From Taxillus chinensis (Eukaryota; Streptophyta; Magnoliopsida; Santalales; Loranthaceae), in assembly GCA_023512835.1 (NCBI GenBank), contig CM042089.1, forward strand, positions 55,423,427 to 55,487,426: a stretch of 64,000 bases of DNA, in the 5' to 3' direction. Position numbers and translations under genes: made by a program. Positions 53,894 to 63,892 of this stretch are shown piece after piece. The notes under the pieces are model-generated. The model had not been told where the DNA came from, made no database searches, and saw only the letters and a program-made list of their open reading frames with translations. The first letter of the stretch is position 1. Each line of letters opens with the position of its first letter.

Positions 53894-56098
53894 ATGATGG
53901 CAATTTTTCAAGGGTTAGTGGAGGACATTATGGAAGTCTTTATGGATGACTTCTCGGTATTTGGTTCATCTTTTTCCATCTGCCTCAGAAATCTGGAAAT
54001 CGTGCTGATCCGATGCAAGGAAAAGGACCTGGTCTTGAACTGGGAGAAGTGTCACTTCATGGTCAAGGAAGGAGTCGTCCTTGGGCGTAGAGTGTCCGCA
54101 GCTGGGTTGGAAGTAGAGAGAGCAAAGATCTCAACCATTGAGAGTCTACCTCCTCCTACCAATGTGAAGGGCATCCGGAGCTTCCTGGGTCATGCAGGGT
54201 TTTATCGGTGGTTCATCAAAGATTTCTCAAAAATTGCCAAGCCCCTAAGCATGCTTTTAGAGAAGGATGTTCCTTTCATATTTTCGGAAGACTGCCTTCA
54301 AGCCTTTACAATGCTGAAAGAGAAGCTCAGTTCAGCACCGGTGATAGTAGCTCCAGACTGGTCGCAACCCTTTGAGCTGATGTGTGATGCGAGTGACTTT
54401 GCTATCAGAGCAGTGCTTGTGCAGAAACGGGACAAGGTTTTCAGGGCAATATATTATGCCAGTCGCATACTCAATGAGGCCCAGCTCAATTACACCACTA
54501 CAGAGAAAGAGTTACTTGCTGTGGTATTTGCGTGTGATAAGTTTCGGTCATATCTTTTGGGCACTAAGGTCATTGTCTATACCAACCACGCTGCCTTGAG
54601 ATACTTGTTCAGCAAGAAGGATGCGAAACCCAGGTTGATCAGATGGGTTTTGTTACTCCAAGAGTTTGATCTGGAGATTAAAGACTTGAAGGGGACTTCC
54701 AACACTTTGGCAGACCATTTGTCAAGGCTGGAGCTAGGGGAAGGTAGTACTCAAGGTGCTACTATTTCTGACACCTTCCCTGATGAGCAGCTCTTTGTAG
54801 CTGAAGCAAAGACGCCATGGTTTGCTGATATCGTGAACTACCATGCATGTGACTATGTACCTACCGAGTTTACTTATCAGGAAAAGAAGAGGTTCCTCTT
54901 TAATGCAAGAAGATACATTTGGGATGAGCCTATTCTATACAGGCAATTTGCTGATCAGATCATCAGAAAATGTGTGCCAGAAGAGGAAGTGGACAGCATA
55001 CTGAAGCATTGTCATTCATCTGACTATGCTGGCCATTCAGGAGTGCAAAGAACGGTGGCAAAAATCCTACAAAGAGGGTTTTACTGGCCAACCATGTTCA
55101 CAGACACATACACCTTTGTTAAGTCATGTGATCAGTGTCAAGGAACAGGAGGGATTACAAGGAAGCATGAGATGCCCCAAACTGGCATTATGCCAGTAGA
55201 ACTTTTTGACATATGGGGAATCGATTTCATGGGACCTTTCCCACCATCAGATGGATTTTCGTACATCCTTCTGGCTGTTGATTACCTCTCGAAGTGGGTT
55301 GAAGCTATACCCACTAGGAAGAATGATGCTCAAGTGGTTACCAAGTTCCTTCGCCGCAATATATTCAGCAGGTTTGGAACACCTAGAGCAATTATCAGTG
55401 ATGAAGGGAGTCACTTCTGCAATAAGCTTTTCGACAAGCTCTTAAACAAATATGGAGTTCAACATAGGCGCACCTTAGCTTATCATCCACATGAAAACGG
55501 TCAAGCTGAAGTTTCTAACCGTGAGATCAAGCACATTTTGGAAAAGACAGTGGGAGGCAACCGAAAAGATTGGTCTCTAAATCTCGATGAGGCGTTGTGG
55601 GCTTACCGCACAGCATTCAAAACGCCCATTGGAATGTCTCCCTATCGTGTCTTGTACGGAAAGGCCTGCCATTTGCCTGTTGAATTGGAACACAAAGCAT
55701 TTTGGGCAGTTAAAAAGCTGAACATGGATCCCAATGTTGCTGCTGAACTACGATTGCACCAACTAAATGAGTTGGAGGAATTTCGCTTCAATGCCTATGA
55801 GAGTGCTAAGCTGTACAAGGAGAGGTCTAAGCTCCAGCATGATAAGAAGATCAGCCCCTCTACTGTTGAACCAGGGCAGAAGGTGCTTCTCTTTAAATCC
55901 AGACTTAAACTCTTCCCTAGGAAGCTGCGATCTAAATGGATGGGGCCTTTCACTGTTACAAAGGTTTTCCCATATGGTAGTGTTGAACTCCAATCAACCT
56001 CTGGGCAAATATTCAAAGTAAATGGTCAGCGTGTGAAGCCATACTACATTCAGGATCATGTTAAGGAGGTTGATCATTTCACTCTGAGCACAACTTGA
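53894..56098 (+). CDS. pol: RT C-terminal half, RNase H and integrase (Athila-A)
   Basis: Open for 734 codons, the longest intact coding stretch in the window; it follows the TAG at 53885 in the same frame. It has the catalytic FMDDFSVFG (about 53939), [10 protein letters not shown], RNase H ([50 protein letters not shown]), and integrase with [14 protein letters not shown]...CDQCQ zinc finger, [19 protein letters not shown] and [15 protein letters not shown] (D,D,E all present). It ends with the GPF/Y-type module [14 protein letters not shown] and a short tail. In RNase H the third acidic motif reads YTNHA where YTDHA is usual, so one catalytic Asp is replaced by Asn. Confidence 0.92.
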   Translation: MMAIFQGLVEDIMEVFMDDFSVFGSSFSICLRNLEIVLIRCKEKDLVLNWEKCHFMVKEGVVLGRRVSAAGLEVERAKISTIESLPPPTNVKGIRSFLGHAGFYRWFIKDFSKIAKPLSMLLEKDVPFIFSEDCLQAFTMLKEKLSSAPVIVAPDWSQPFELMCDASDFAIRAVLVQKRDKVFRAIYYASRILNEAQLNYTTTEKELLAVVFACDKFRSYLLGTKVIVYTNHAALRYLFSKKDAKPRLIRWVLLLQEFDLEIKDLKGTSNTLADHLSRLELGEGSTQGATISDTFPDEQLFVAEAKTPWFADIVNYHACDYVPTEFTYQEKKRFLFNARRYIWDEPILYRQFADQIIRKCVPEEEVDSILKHCHSSDYAGHSGVQRTVAKILQRGFYWPTMFTDTYTFVKSCDQCQGTGGITRKHEMPQTGIMPVELFDIWGIDFMGPFPPSDGFSYILLAVDYLSKWVEAIPTRKNDAQVVTKFLRRNIFSRFGTPRAIISDEGSHFCNKLFDKLLNKYGVQHRRTLAYHPHENGQAEVSNREIKHILEKTVGGNRKDWSLNLDEALWAYRTAFKTPIGMSPYRVLYGKACHLPVELEHKAFWAVKKLNMDPNVAAELRLHQLNELEEFRFNAYESAKLYKERSKLQHDKKISPSTVEPGQKVLLFKSRLKLFPRKLRSKWMGPFTVTKVFPYGSVELQSTSGQIFKVNGQRVKPYYIQDHVKEVDHFTLSTT

Positions 56099-57108
56099 CA
56101 GAGGGGACGGTCAAGCTAAAGACCTAAACTCAGCGCTTCATGGGAGGCAACCCATGGTGATTTCTTTTCCTTTTTATTTGATTTTATTTTTATTTATTTT
56201 TGTTTTTGCCTTAACCCATAGTCTGTAGGGAGTGCATATCTGCTTTGTTTTAATTTTATTTGCAGCACTTGAACCAGGGCCTAGGCCCATATTTCTTGAT
56301 GGAACTTATGTCTGCATGGGCTTACTTGGGCCGGTGTATCAAAACTTTAGATAACTTTTCTAAGGCCGACATCCAAGCCCAGTTGAATTGAATCAGAGGG
56401 GCCCACTCCAATCTATTGCCAACCCAAGGAGATGAAGTTTATGGTTTATGAGATGGTATTTTGGGCCCACTAACTGACACGTTTTTGTCCTTGGGAGATG
56501 GGCTACTAGTCTGTCAAATTTCAACAACATTGGGCTTCAATAAGGGTGTCAACCAGCTTGCCCGTGAAAAAGAGTTCGTCACGTGCACATGTATACTGAC
56601 TCTACAGTTCATTCGCTACCTGCTGGTGAAATTTGGACCAAAAAGACCCTGACCATGAGAAGACTTTTCGCGTGCACAAGGGTAGGATGGTCCAATTGAT
56701 CTGAAAAATTGCACGAAGGCAACTGGCATCCTCTAGACCTTTTTGAGACCTGACCGTGAGAAGGCTTTTCGCGTGCACAAGGATAGAAGTGTCTTTTCAA
56801 GCCCAAAATTTGGTGGAAGCCAGCTGGACGTGTCTAGATTCATCCAAGCCTTGCCCGTGAGAAGGCGTTTTTCACGTGCACACCTACAGTTGTCCAATCA
56901 AGCTGAAATTTCGGTGGGAGCTAGCTGGCATCTTCTAGAGTCTTCTTTGTTCTGCACGTGAAAACGATGGAGCACTTTAAGAGGGACCTTTTTGTCTTTT
57001 ACACTTGTGGCGAATCACTATAAATAGGGATGAGTTCCAAGCTTCAAACTCACATCTCATGCTTTCCTCTCCTTTCTTGCTGAGAGCAAAATTCTTCTCT
57101 GGTTAGTC
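56099..57108 (+). promoter_or_regulatory. internal promoter-like region upstream of the Athila-A 3' ORF
   Basis: 1 kb without a coding domain. Five copies of a hairpin-like motif (consensus CGTGAGAAGGCTTTTCGCGTGCAC with variants) start near 56562, 56653, 56753, 56855 and 56953, at 90-102 base spacing; several contain CACGTG. TATAAATA is at 57019-57026, 83 bases before the ATG at 57109, and the 57019-57030 stretch repeats the LTR TATA context (CTATAAATAGGG at 60370-60381). A CT-rich leader precedes the ATG. This suggests a separate transcript for the 3' ORF. Confidence 0.6.
57019..57026 (+). promoter_or_regulatory. TATA box of the internal promoter
   Basis: TATAAATA within CTATAAATAGGG, the same 12 bases as in the LTR at 60370. 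Confidence 0.6.
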
Positions 57109-59433
57109 ATGGTGCACACAAGGAGAGCCCACCAAGGAGAAGGCAGTCCTGAAGCCTCTGCCACCTGTATGCCTTCGGCATTGAGAGACGCCGACACCAT
57201 CTTCGTGGGGAATGTGCTTGATTGGGAAATCCTGGAGTCCTCCACCCTTGACTGGACTGAAGAAATTATGACCAAGCTGCAAGCGTTGGGACTGAGAAGG
57301 TTAGTATGCGCTCGCAGTGATTTGTATTACCCCGCCATGTTAGACTTTTATAATTCAGTCTATGTCAATGAGGAAGATGATGAGATAATTGGGGAAGTTC
57401 AAGGTGTCTTAATTTCTATTTCTCCTGCTATGTTGAGAGACTGCTTTGATCTGCCAAATCCCATGCATGCAAAGCCTGCGTTGACCTTAGGAGATTATGG
57501 TAGAGCTTTACAGTATAATAAGGAATTTGGGAAACGTCGGCAATTTACTAAAAATGGATTTCATGGAAAGTACCATTGCCTTGCTAATTTGGTAGGGAGG
57601 TGCTTACTGTCACAGACTAGTGGCGTAGACTCAGTCCCTAAGTCCCATTTGGAGTTTATGTTTTGCATCGATCGTCAATTACACATTGATTGGGCTGCTG
57701 AAATTTTTAAATTGTGGAAACGGGACATTCATAAATGTTTATATGTTCGACTACTTAACATGCTCCGCAATATCAATATGGTCATCTCAGTGCTCAAGTA
57801 GTCCCCCACTGTTTTCCCGGATAACCTGCGGTTACGAGTTCTCCATCCAGAGGGTGCCTTAGGAGTTAGCTACAAGGGCAAATGGGGAGATAGTATCCAT
57901 GTCGCACCACAGCCTTCACGTCACAGCGTGCATATGGAGCGACCCACTGAGCAGTTTAGGGACACCTCCATGCCCATGAATGCCCGGCGACAAGACATCT
58001 TCCGATTGACCGCCATGTACATGCGGTTCAATGTTCACAAGGAGGAAATCTACAATTTCTTCCAAGGCATCAGTGGCCAAGTTATCAGTGAAGTTGACGT
58101 TCTTAACTGGGCCTTCACTAATGGCCACATCACAAGACTTCAGCTGGATGAGCTGCTCGAGTACATCACTCAAGATCAACAAGCAACGTCTCGTCCATCT
58201 GCCCGACCATGGGAAGCCCCGGAGCCAACTCCTGCTGCTTCTTATGAAGACTTATGGCAGCAAACTGCTCAACTACAAGAGGCACAGGCTGAAACCGTTC
58301 AGGAGATCGGGCTACTGAAGAAAAATCAAACTCTTATCCTCAAGGAGCAGAAGGAAGTCAAAGGGCTGCTTGGTAAGATCTGGAAAGCCCTGAGGAAGAA
58401 GAAGAAGAAGAAAACTCCTACACCTCCTGTGGAGGATCCATTTGACGCACCGTCACCTCCGGTATAGCAGCACGCTGCACATAACGAAGAGACACCGGAG
58501 TATCCCCAGTATCCGCAAGAGGCGGAGCCCTACACCGCTCCACCCTTCCCTCAAGCAGTTCCTGTTTATTTCACACCACCAGCAGGGCCTAGCTCTTCAC
58601 AGGCCCTAGTTCCCTTAATCCAGCCGTTGCAATGGTGGTCTGGCGCATCATCAGAAGCTCCCCAGGAAGATAACCTCGGGGTGCCCATCTATATTCATCT
58701 TCATCCGGCCCTCTCCACTGCTGATGCCACAGCTGCTTTTCAGAAGTTTACTTATGGAGACACCTTGCACACACGTTTTACGCGTGATTCAGAAGTCTTC
58801 ACGTCATCTTATTTGCAGCGTATCCTAGCTGATGGGTATTTATCTTCCGATGACGTTGACTTATTCTGCCGTACGATGCGACACGTGGTGGAGGCTGAGC
58901 CCAACGAGTATCCTATGGCTCAGTATACCTCTATCATGCTGTGTATGATATATGAGCAGCCGTTAGAAGAGCATATCTTCCGCCGGCGGATGAATGGAGT
59001 AGCAGAAGGACATCGCTCTTGGCACCAGGTCCATGAGGTTCTTATACCGGTCCTCCTTGATCGACACTTTGTACTCTTGCAATTGGACCTGACTGTGGGC
59101 CATGTCGTCCTTTATGACCCGAGCCAAGCCCATGGGTTTTCCACACGAAAGAAGAAGCTTGTCCATGGTTTCTTGAAAAAACTCAAAAACGTACTCAGAA
59201 AAGAAGGGCTGTTGACATCCAAGTTTCCTCTGGTGCACTTTAATGAAATAGAGCTTCCCCAACAACCTGATCAATTCAGTTGTGGGATTTTTGTCTGCTA
59301 TTATTTGATAGCTCTATTGCAGTATAAGGATACTTGGGCACTCACAGGAGAAACCTCGGCTGACTTTGTCGCACGTCTTAGAAGAATGGTGGCCCATGTT
59401 ATCTTCTACTATAGTGTTCCCACCAACCGGTAA
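57109..59433 (+). pseudogene. Athila-A 3' ORF: plant-transposon/env-like domain, coiled coil, C-terminal Ulp1-like protease
   Basis: A single frame of 774 codons from ATG 57109 to the TAA at 59431, interrupted only by TAG at 57799-57801 and TAG at 58465-58467; both read through in frame. N-terminal part (residues about 20-230): DFYNSVYV, YHCLANLVGRCLLSQTS, GVDSVP and IDWAAEIFKLW, matching the SIRE-1 ORF at 5584. Middle part: a His/Arg-rich segment and a coiled-coil stretch (about 58245-58400) ending in a Lys run. C-terminal part (about 58640-59433): Ulp1 fold with VLIPVLLDRHF (His 59065-59067), VLYDPSQ (Asp 59116-59118) and PQQPDQFSCGIFVCYY (Gln 59263-59265, Cys 59281-59283). It sits downstream of pol with its own promoter-like region. 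Its function is unknown; a deSUMOylating activity is inferred from the fold only. Confidence 0.8.
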
Positions 59434-59484
59434 CGGTCTTCTACTTTTTTCCTTTTCCCATGCTCTGAGGGCATCGCATCATTT

Positions 59485-59502
59485 AAGTGTGGGGGGGGGG
59501 GG
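59485..59502 (+). promoter_or_regulatory. polypurine-like tract with 12-G run (Athila-A)
   Basis: AAGTGT followed by 12 G. The Athila on - has AAGTGTGGGGGAATT immediately next to its LTR, which supports this as the plus-strand primer. The LTR start after it is not certain. Confidence 0.75.
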
Positions 59503-60290
59503 TTCCCTTGAACCGGTTGATTGTTTGTTTGCATGAATGTTTCATTGTTCTTTTATGTTGTTGCTGTGAATGTATGTTCTGCCTGTGAGGTGCATGGCTA
59601 CCAAGGTATGCAAATTCTGGTTAACTATATTGACCACCTTAGTATCTTGTTGTGATAACGATGTTTCAATTGTTAAGGTGTGTTATAAGGTAGTTAAGCA
59701 TGTCTTTACTTTTCGTATGATATCACCATGATTTTCGAGCTGACATTTGAATAGTTAGCTGATAACGTGCATTTATGCCGTTATCCTAGACCTTATATAG
59801 GGTGTTTTAGCGTATGTTTTGTCCCTATTTGCATGATATTTTCCACATATTTGCTCTAACCCCTAAGAAGACCCTGTTTGGTGTATAGTGGTACTTTTTG
59901 AGTGTTTTTGGCAAGTTTTGGAGCAACCTTTTCCCACATACTTTAGCTAGATCACTCCATCAACTCAAGAGGAAGCTATAGGAAGAAGATGGAAGCAAAA
60001 TGAAGGCAAAATCAAGGTGCACGTGAAAAGCTTTCTCACGTGCATTCTCACGTGCAAGGATTTTATTGCATGGATGCCTTCTACAACTCAAGAGGAAGCT
60101 TTGGAGCAAATTTGAGTCAAATTGGAGCTGCACGTGAAAAGGGTTTTCTCACGTGCATTCTCACGTGCAAGCATTTTTGAGCTCCAAATGATGTGTTTTG
60201 TTGTTTTAATCATTTTTCTCTACAGAACTGGGGTCAAATTTGGTGTAGTTTGAGTTTTATTTCGCCTAGAATGTCGACTAGTGTCACTAA

Positions 60291-60310
60291 CCAAAACGAC
60301 GTCGTTTTGG
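60291..60310. promoter_or_regulatory. perfect 20-bp palindrome with GACGTC core (Athila LTR)
   Basis: CCAAAACGACGTCGTTTTGG lies about 60 bases upstream of the TATA box. The core GACGTC is a bZIP-type binding site. The Tekay LTRs have imperfect versions in the same relative position. Confidence 0.7.
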
Positions 60311-60370
60311 TGCGACCACATTTATACTTAGGGCACACTTTTTGTAACCCTAATTTGGCCCAATAAAACC

Positions 60371-60378
60371 TATAAATA
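60371..60378 (+). promoter_or_regulatory. TATA box of the Athila LTR
   Basis: TATAAATA within CTATAAATAGGG, well placed in the LTR for a U3/R promoter. Confidence 0.75.
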
Positions 60379-61283
60379 GGGGGCTTGGGAGGCATTGTAA
60401 AGCATCTTGAGTGGGAGAATCTGATCTGAGTTATGAAAAGAGCTATAGCCATTGCTAAAAGATCGGATTGTCCTTGGCAAGGAGTGATTTTGGGTAGCAG
60501 ACGCCGGAGTCTTTGGAGGCTGGCGTTCTGGTTCATCTTGGGGTCTTCCTTTATTGTCCTGGTACTGTAATCATGTTCTTTCCTATAATTGTTATTGCTT
60601 TTGTCATGATTATGGAGTAGTTTTATTAGTCTAGAGGAGCAATGTAGCCCCCAATAAATTGTATTCAGTTCGGTTATGGTTGTTCAATAAAATAGAATTC
60701 AGTTTTTGTTTAATTCACTTGCTTGTATGGAAATGCCTAGTTTATGCATAATTAGGTAATCTTAGCCCTTGTCTAGGGTGGAACACTAGTGAATTAGATT
60801 TAATATTGCATGATGGACCAAGTCTGCAACTATTAGATTGTTTGTCTACGTTGATCACTTTTATTCACATGGACCAAATGGGATAAAAGCCTTAAATCTA
60901 TCTTAGCATGGACCAAATGTAAGATAGGTAGGAGATAATCAACATGAACATGAACTAGAACATAAATCAAGAACAAGAGCTATAACCAGACTATTACAAT
61001 CGATTGGGTGGTAAACATTGTGACCCTAGATCCTTAATCACTGAAATTTCAATACCAATAGCATGCCAACATTCTGATTTAATCATTTTTCGTTCAAACT
61101 ATTTGTACAACAAAAATCAATTATCCAGACATAAAATCAACTTATTAGCTTAGTGCTTGCTGCTTAACAGCATCAGTTACCTCCCTGTGGGTTCGACAAC
61201 CGGAGTCTTAATACTCCATTTTATTACTTGACCAGTGCACTTGCTGCAAAACCTATAGACACAAGTTATACGGATCAAGTTTT

Positions 61284-61301
61284 TGGCGCCGTTGCCGGGG
61301 A
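61284..61301 (+). promoter_or_regulatory. primer binding site, tRNA-Asp (Athila-B)
   Basis: TGGCGCCGTTGCCGGGGA is complementary to the 3' end of plant tRNA-Asp, six bases after the LTR end. Confidence 0.93.
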
Positions 61302-61457
61302 GGCAAGCCAAACGTTGTTAGGACTAAGTGACATTAGGTGCTTACGTTTATTTGTGATCTGGATTGTAAGTTTGCTAGTACGGTGTTACCTGGTATCTCG
61401 TTGGTTATGCTACTTTGAAGGGGTGCACCATAGGTGTTTGAGAAAATTCCTCTGTGT
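61302..61457 (+). other. Athila-B gag leader
   Basis: 156 bases between primer site and gag start. No gene is seen. Confidence 0.65.
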
Positions 61458-62440
61458 ATGCGTCACACCAGGGGTGAGCTATTACCATACGATCCCAAAA
61501 TCGAACGGACGTTGCGAGAGCAGCGAAGGGCTCAGAGGGTATTAGTTGCAGCTGAACAGCAGTTGGAAGGCTTACATACCTTGTGTGAAGAAATCATGGC
61601 TGAAAACAGAGCAAGAGAAGATCAAGGACACAACGGCCAAGGCGGGTATCAGCCGAGGACCTTCATGGATTATGCTAGACCTGTACTATCGGATGAGTAT
61701 TCAGGCATTAGAAGGGTGCCGGTCCAAGCAAACAACTTCGAGCTGAAGCCTGCGCTACTGCAAATGGTTGGGCAAGATGCATTCCGAGGCTCGGCACTAG
61801 ATGATCCACACAACCATCTAGCTCGATTCTTGCAAATTTGTGACACCATCAAAATCAATGGAGTCTCGGATGACGCCATTAAGCTGCGACTCTTCCCGTT
61901 TTCCCTGAAGAATCGAGCTCTTGGTTGGTTCCAGTCCCTACCTGCTGGCAGCATACACACATGGGACCAAATGGTGGAAAAGTTTCTCTCCAAGTACTTT
62001 CCACCAACAAGAGTTATTCATTTAAGGAGCCAAATAAATCAATTCACCCAGCACGGTGATGAGTCGCTATACGAGGCCTGGGAGCGATTCAAAGACTTGG
62101 TTAGGAGGTGTCCTAATCATGGCAGGCCAGAATGGTTACAAGTCGAATCTTTTTATGCAGGTCTGCACGCAAATACAAGGAGCATGATAGATGCAGCCGC
62201 TGGAGGAGCGTTCATGATGATGGAACCTTCTGCAGCAGTGGAGCTTATAGAGAGAATGGCGTTGTCCAACTGCCAATGGTCTAATGACAGACGCCCTAGA
62301 GCTGAGCCGGAGGCTGCGGTATCAAATTCGTCAAATTCAACTCAGTTCGATGAGTTGACAAGGAAGATGGAGTTACTGACAAAGAAAATGTCAGTAATGG
62401 CTGTTCGCATGGAGGGCAGAACTGAACAACCAAAGGCGAT
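61458..62440 (+). pseudogene. gag: gag, first frame (Athila-B)
   Basis: ATG at 61458 opens MRHTRGELLPYDPKIERTL, the usual start of Athila gag; an upstream ATG at 61434 gives eight extra residues and is less likely. The core NNFELKPALLQMV, RLFPFSLKNRALGWFQ, WDQMVEKFLSKYFPP and AWERFKDLVRRC is intact. A frameshift near 62440 switches the tail into another frame; the original Gln-rich tail continues in 62441-63892. Compared with copy A this one keeps the N-terminus and has CAG at 62049-62051 where A has TAG. Confidence 0.87.
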
Positions 62441-63892
62441 TCGAAGACGCCGCTGCAGCCCGGCCTATACGAAGAAGCCCAATATGTTGGGAATCGGGGT
62501 GGAGGATTCCAGAGACAATTTCAGAACCCAAACCAGTACCAGAATCCTCCGCAGCCCAGCAACATCCAGAATCAGGGAGGACCTCACCAATTTCAACAAC
62601 AGCCTTACTTATGGCAAAGGCAGACTAAGGTCCCTGCGACTGGAGCAGCACCGTATGGAGAACATTCTCAGCCACAACTTCCTCCTGGGTTCCAGAAGAT
62701 GCCTCAACAGAAGGAGGAAGACAAAGAGAAGGCAAAGGATGAAGAGATGCGGAATTTCTTTTATCAATTTGCTAAGCAAGCAACTGACAGAATGAGTAAG
62801 GGGGAGACGAGGATTGAGTCCCTTACCACTTCTGTCCAGGATCTTGGGGCTGCCATGAAGAATATAGAGCAGCAGATTGGCCAGCTAGCAAATGCCGTTA
62901 GGCCATCTTCATCAAATACTTTTCCTAGCACTACGGAGGTCAACCCAAGGGAGCAATGCAAAGCTATAATGCTTCGAAGTGGGAAAGAACTACCAGCTGG
63001 AAAGAAGAACATCGAGCCAACCAAGGAGGAGTCAAAACAGTATGCCCAGGAGGAAGCTAAGGAAGGAGATGCTGAGCAACGTAAGGACCAGAAGGAAAAT
63101 GTTGGGAGTAGTCAACCGACATCCCGTCAGCCTGAAGTTAGCTCTCCCGTTCCGTATCAACCTCCTATGCCGTATCCTCAGAGGCTGCGGAAAAAGAAAT
63201 TAGATGCTCAGTTCCAGAAATTCTTAGATGTATTCAAGAAGTTGGAGGTGAACATCCCATTCATAGAAGCCTTGGAGCAGATGCCTGGATATGTCAAATT
63301 TTTAAAGGATCTACTGTCCAAGAGGCGAAGTTACACTGATTGTGAGATAGTGGCTCTCACAAATGACATCAGTGCAGTGGTGCAGCACAAGCTACCACCC
63401 AAGCTTAAAGATCCAGGTAGTTTCACTCTGACCTGCACCATTGGCACCTCGCAATTGGAGCAAGCCCTATGTGATTTAGGGGCGAGTATAAATCTGATGC
63501 CAATGTCCATCTATTGGCGACTGGGCTTGACTGGAATAATGCCCACTTCCATATCTTTACAGTTTGCCGATCGCTCGATAGGAAAGCTGGCGGGCATCGT
63601 TGAAGATGTTTTAATCAAGGTGGATCGCTTTATCTTCCCAGTGGACTTTGTTGTTTTGGAAATGGAGGAAGATAAAGGAGTCCAACTGATTCTTGGAAGG
63701 CCATTCTTGAGTACCGGAAGGGCCTTGATCGATGTAAACTCAGGGGAGTTGACGCTGCGTGTGGATGAAGACACAGTGGTGATCAACATGGAGTGTTCGA
63801 TGCGCAAGGAGAATGATCATTCCAGCTGTTATTGGATTGATCAGATTGCTGAATTCGTGGACAGCTACTTCGTGGACAGTGATATGCAATGA
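62441..63892 (+). pseudogene. gag-pro: gag tail and aspartic protease (Athila-B)
   Basis: Continues gag in the next frame with the Gln-rich tail and the linker (FYQFAKQATDRMSKGETRIESL), then the protease CDLGASINLMPMSIYWRLGL and QLILGRPFLS. The frame ends at 63890-63892 just after a roughly 520-base deletion that in copy A covers 53055-53578, the end of protease and the start of RT. One Arg of copy A is Trp here (IYWRLG against IYRRLG). Confidence 0.87.

Larger units (their letters stand above)
59503..61277 (+). repeat. LTR between Athila-A and Athila-B (left edge uncertain)
   Basis: The right end is CGGATCA at 61277, followed by the primer site. The left edge is either just after the G-run (about 59503) or at TGATAACGTGC (59760). 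It contains a U3 block shared with the Tekay LTR (about 59906-60310), the perfect 20-bp palindrome CCAAAACGACGTCGTTTTGG at 60291-60310, TATAAATA at 60371-60378, and CACGTG G-boxes (about 60017-60175). No gene is seen. Confidence 0.8.
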
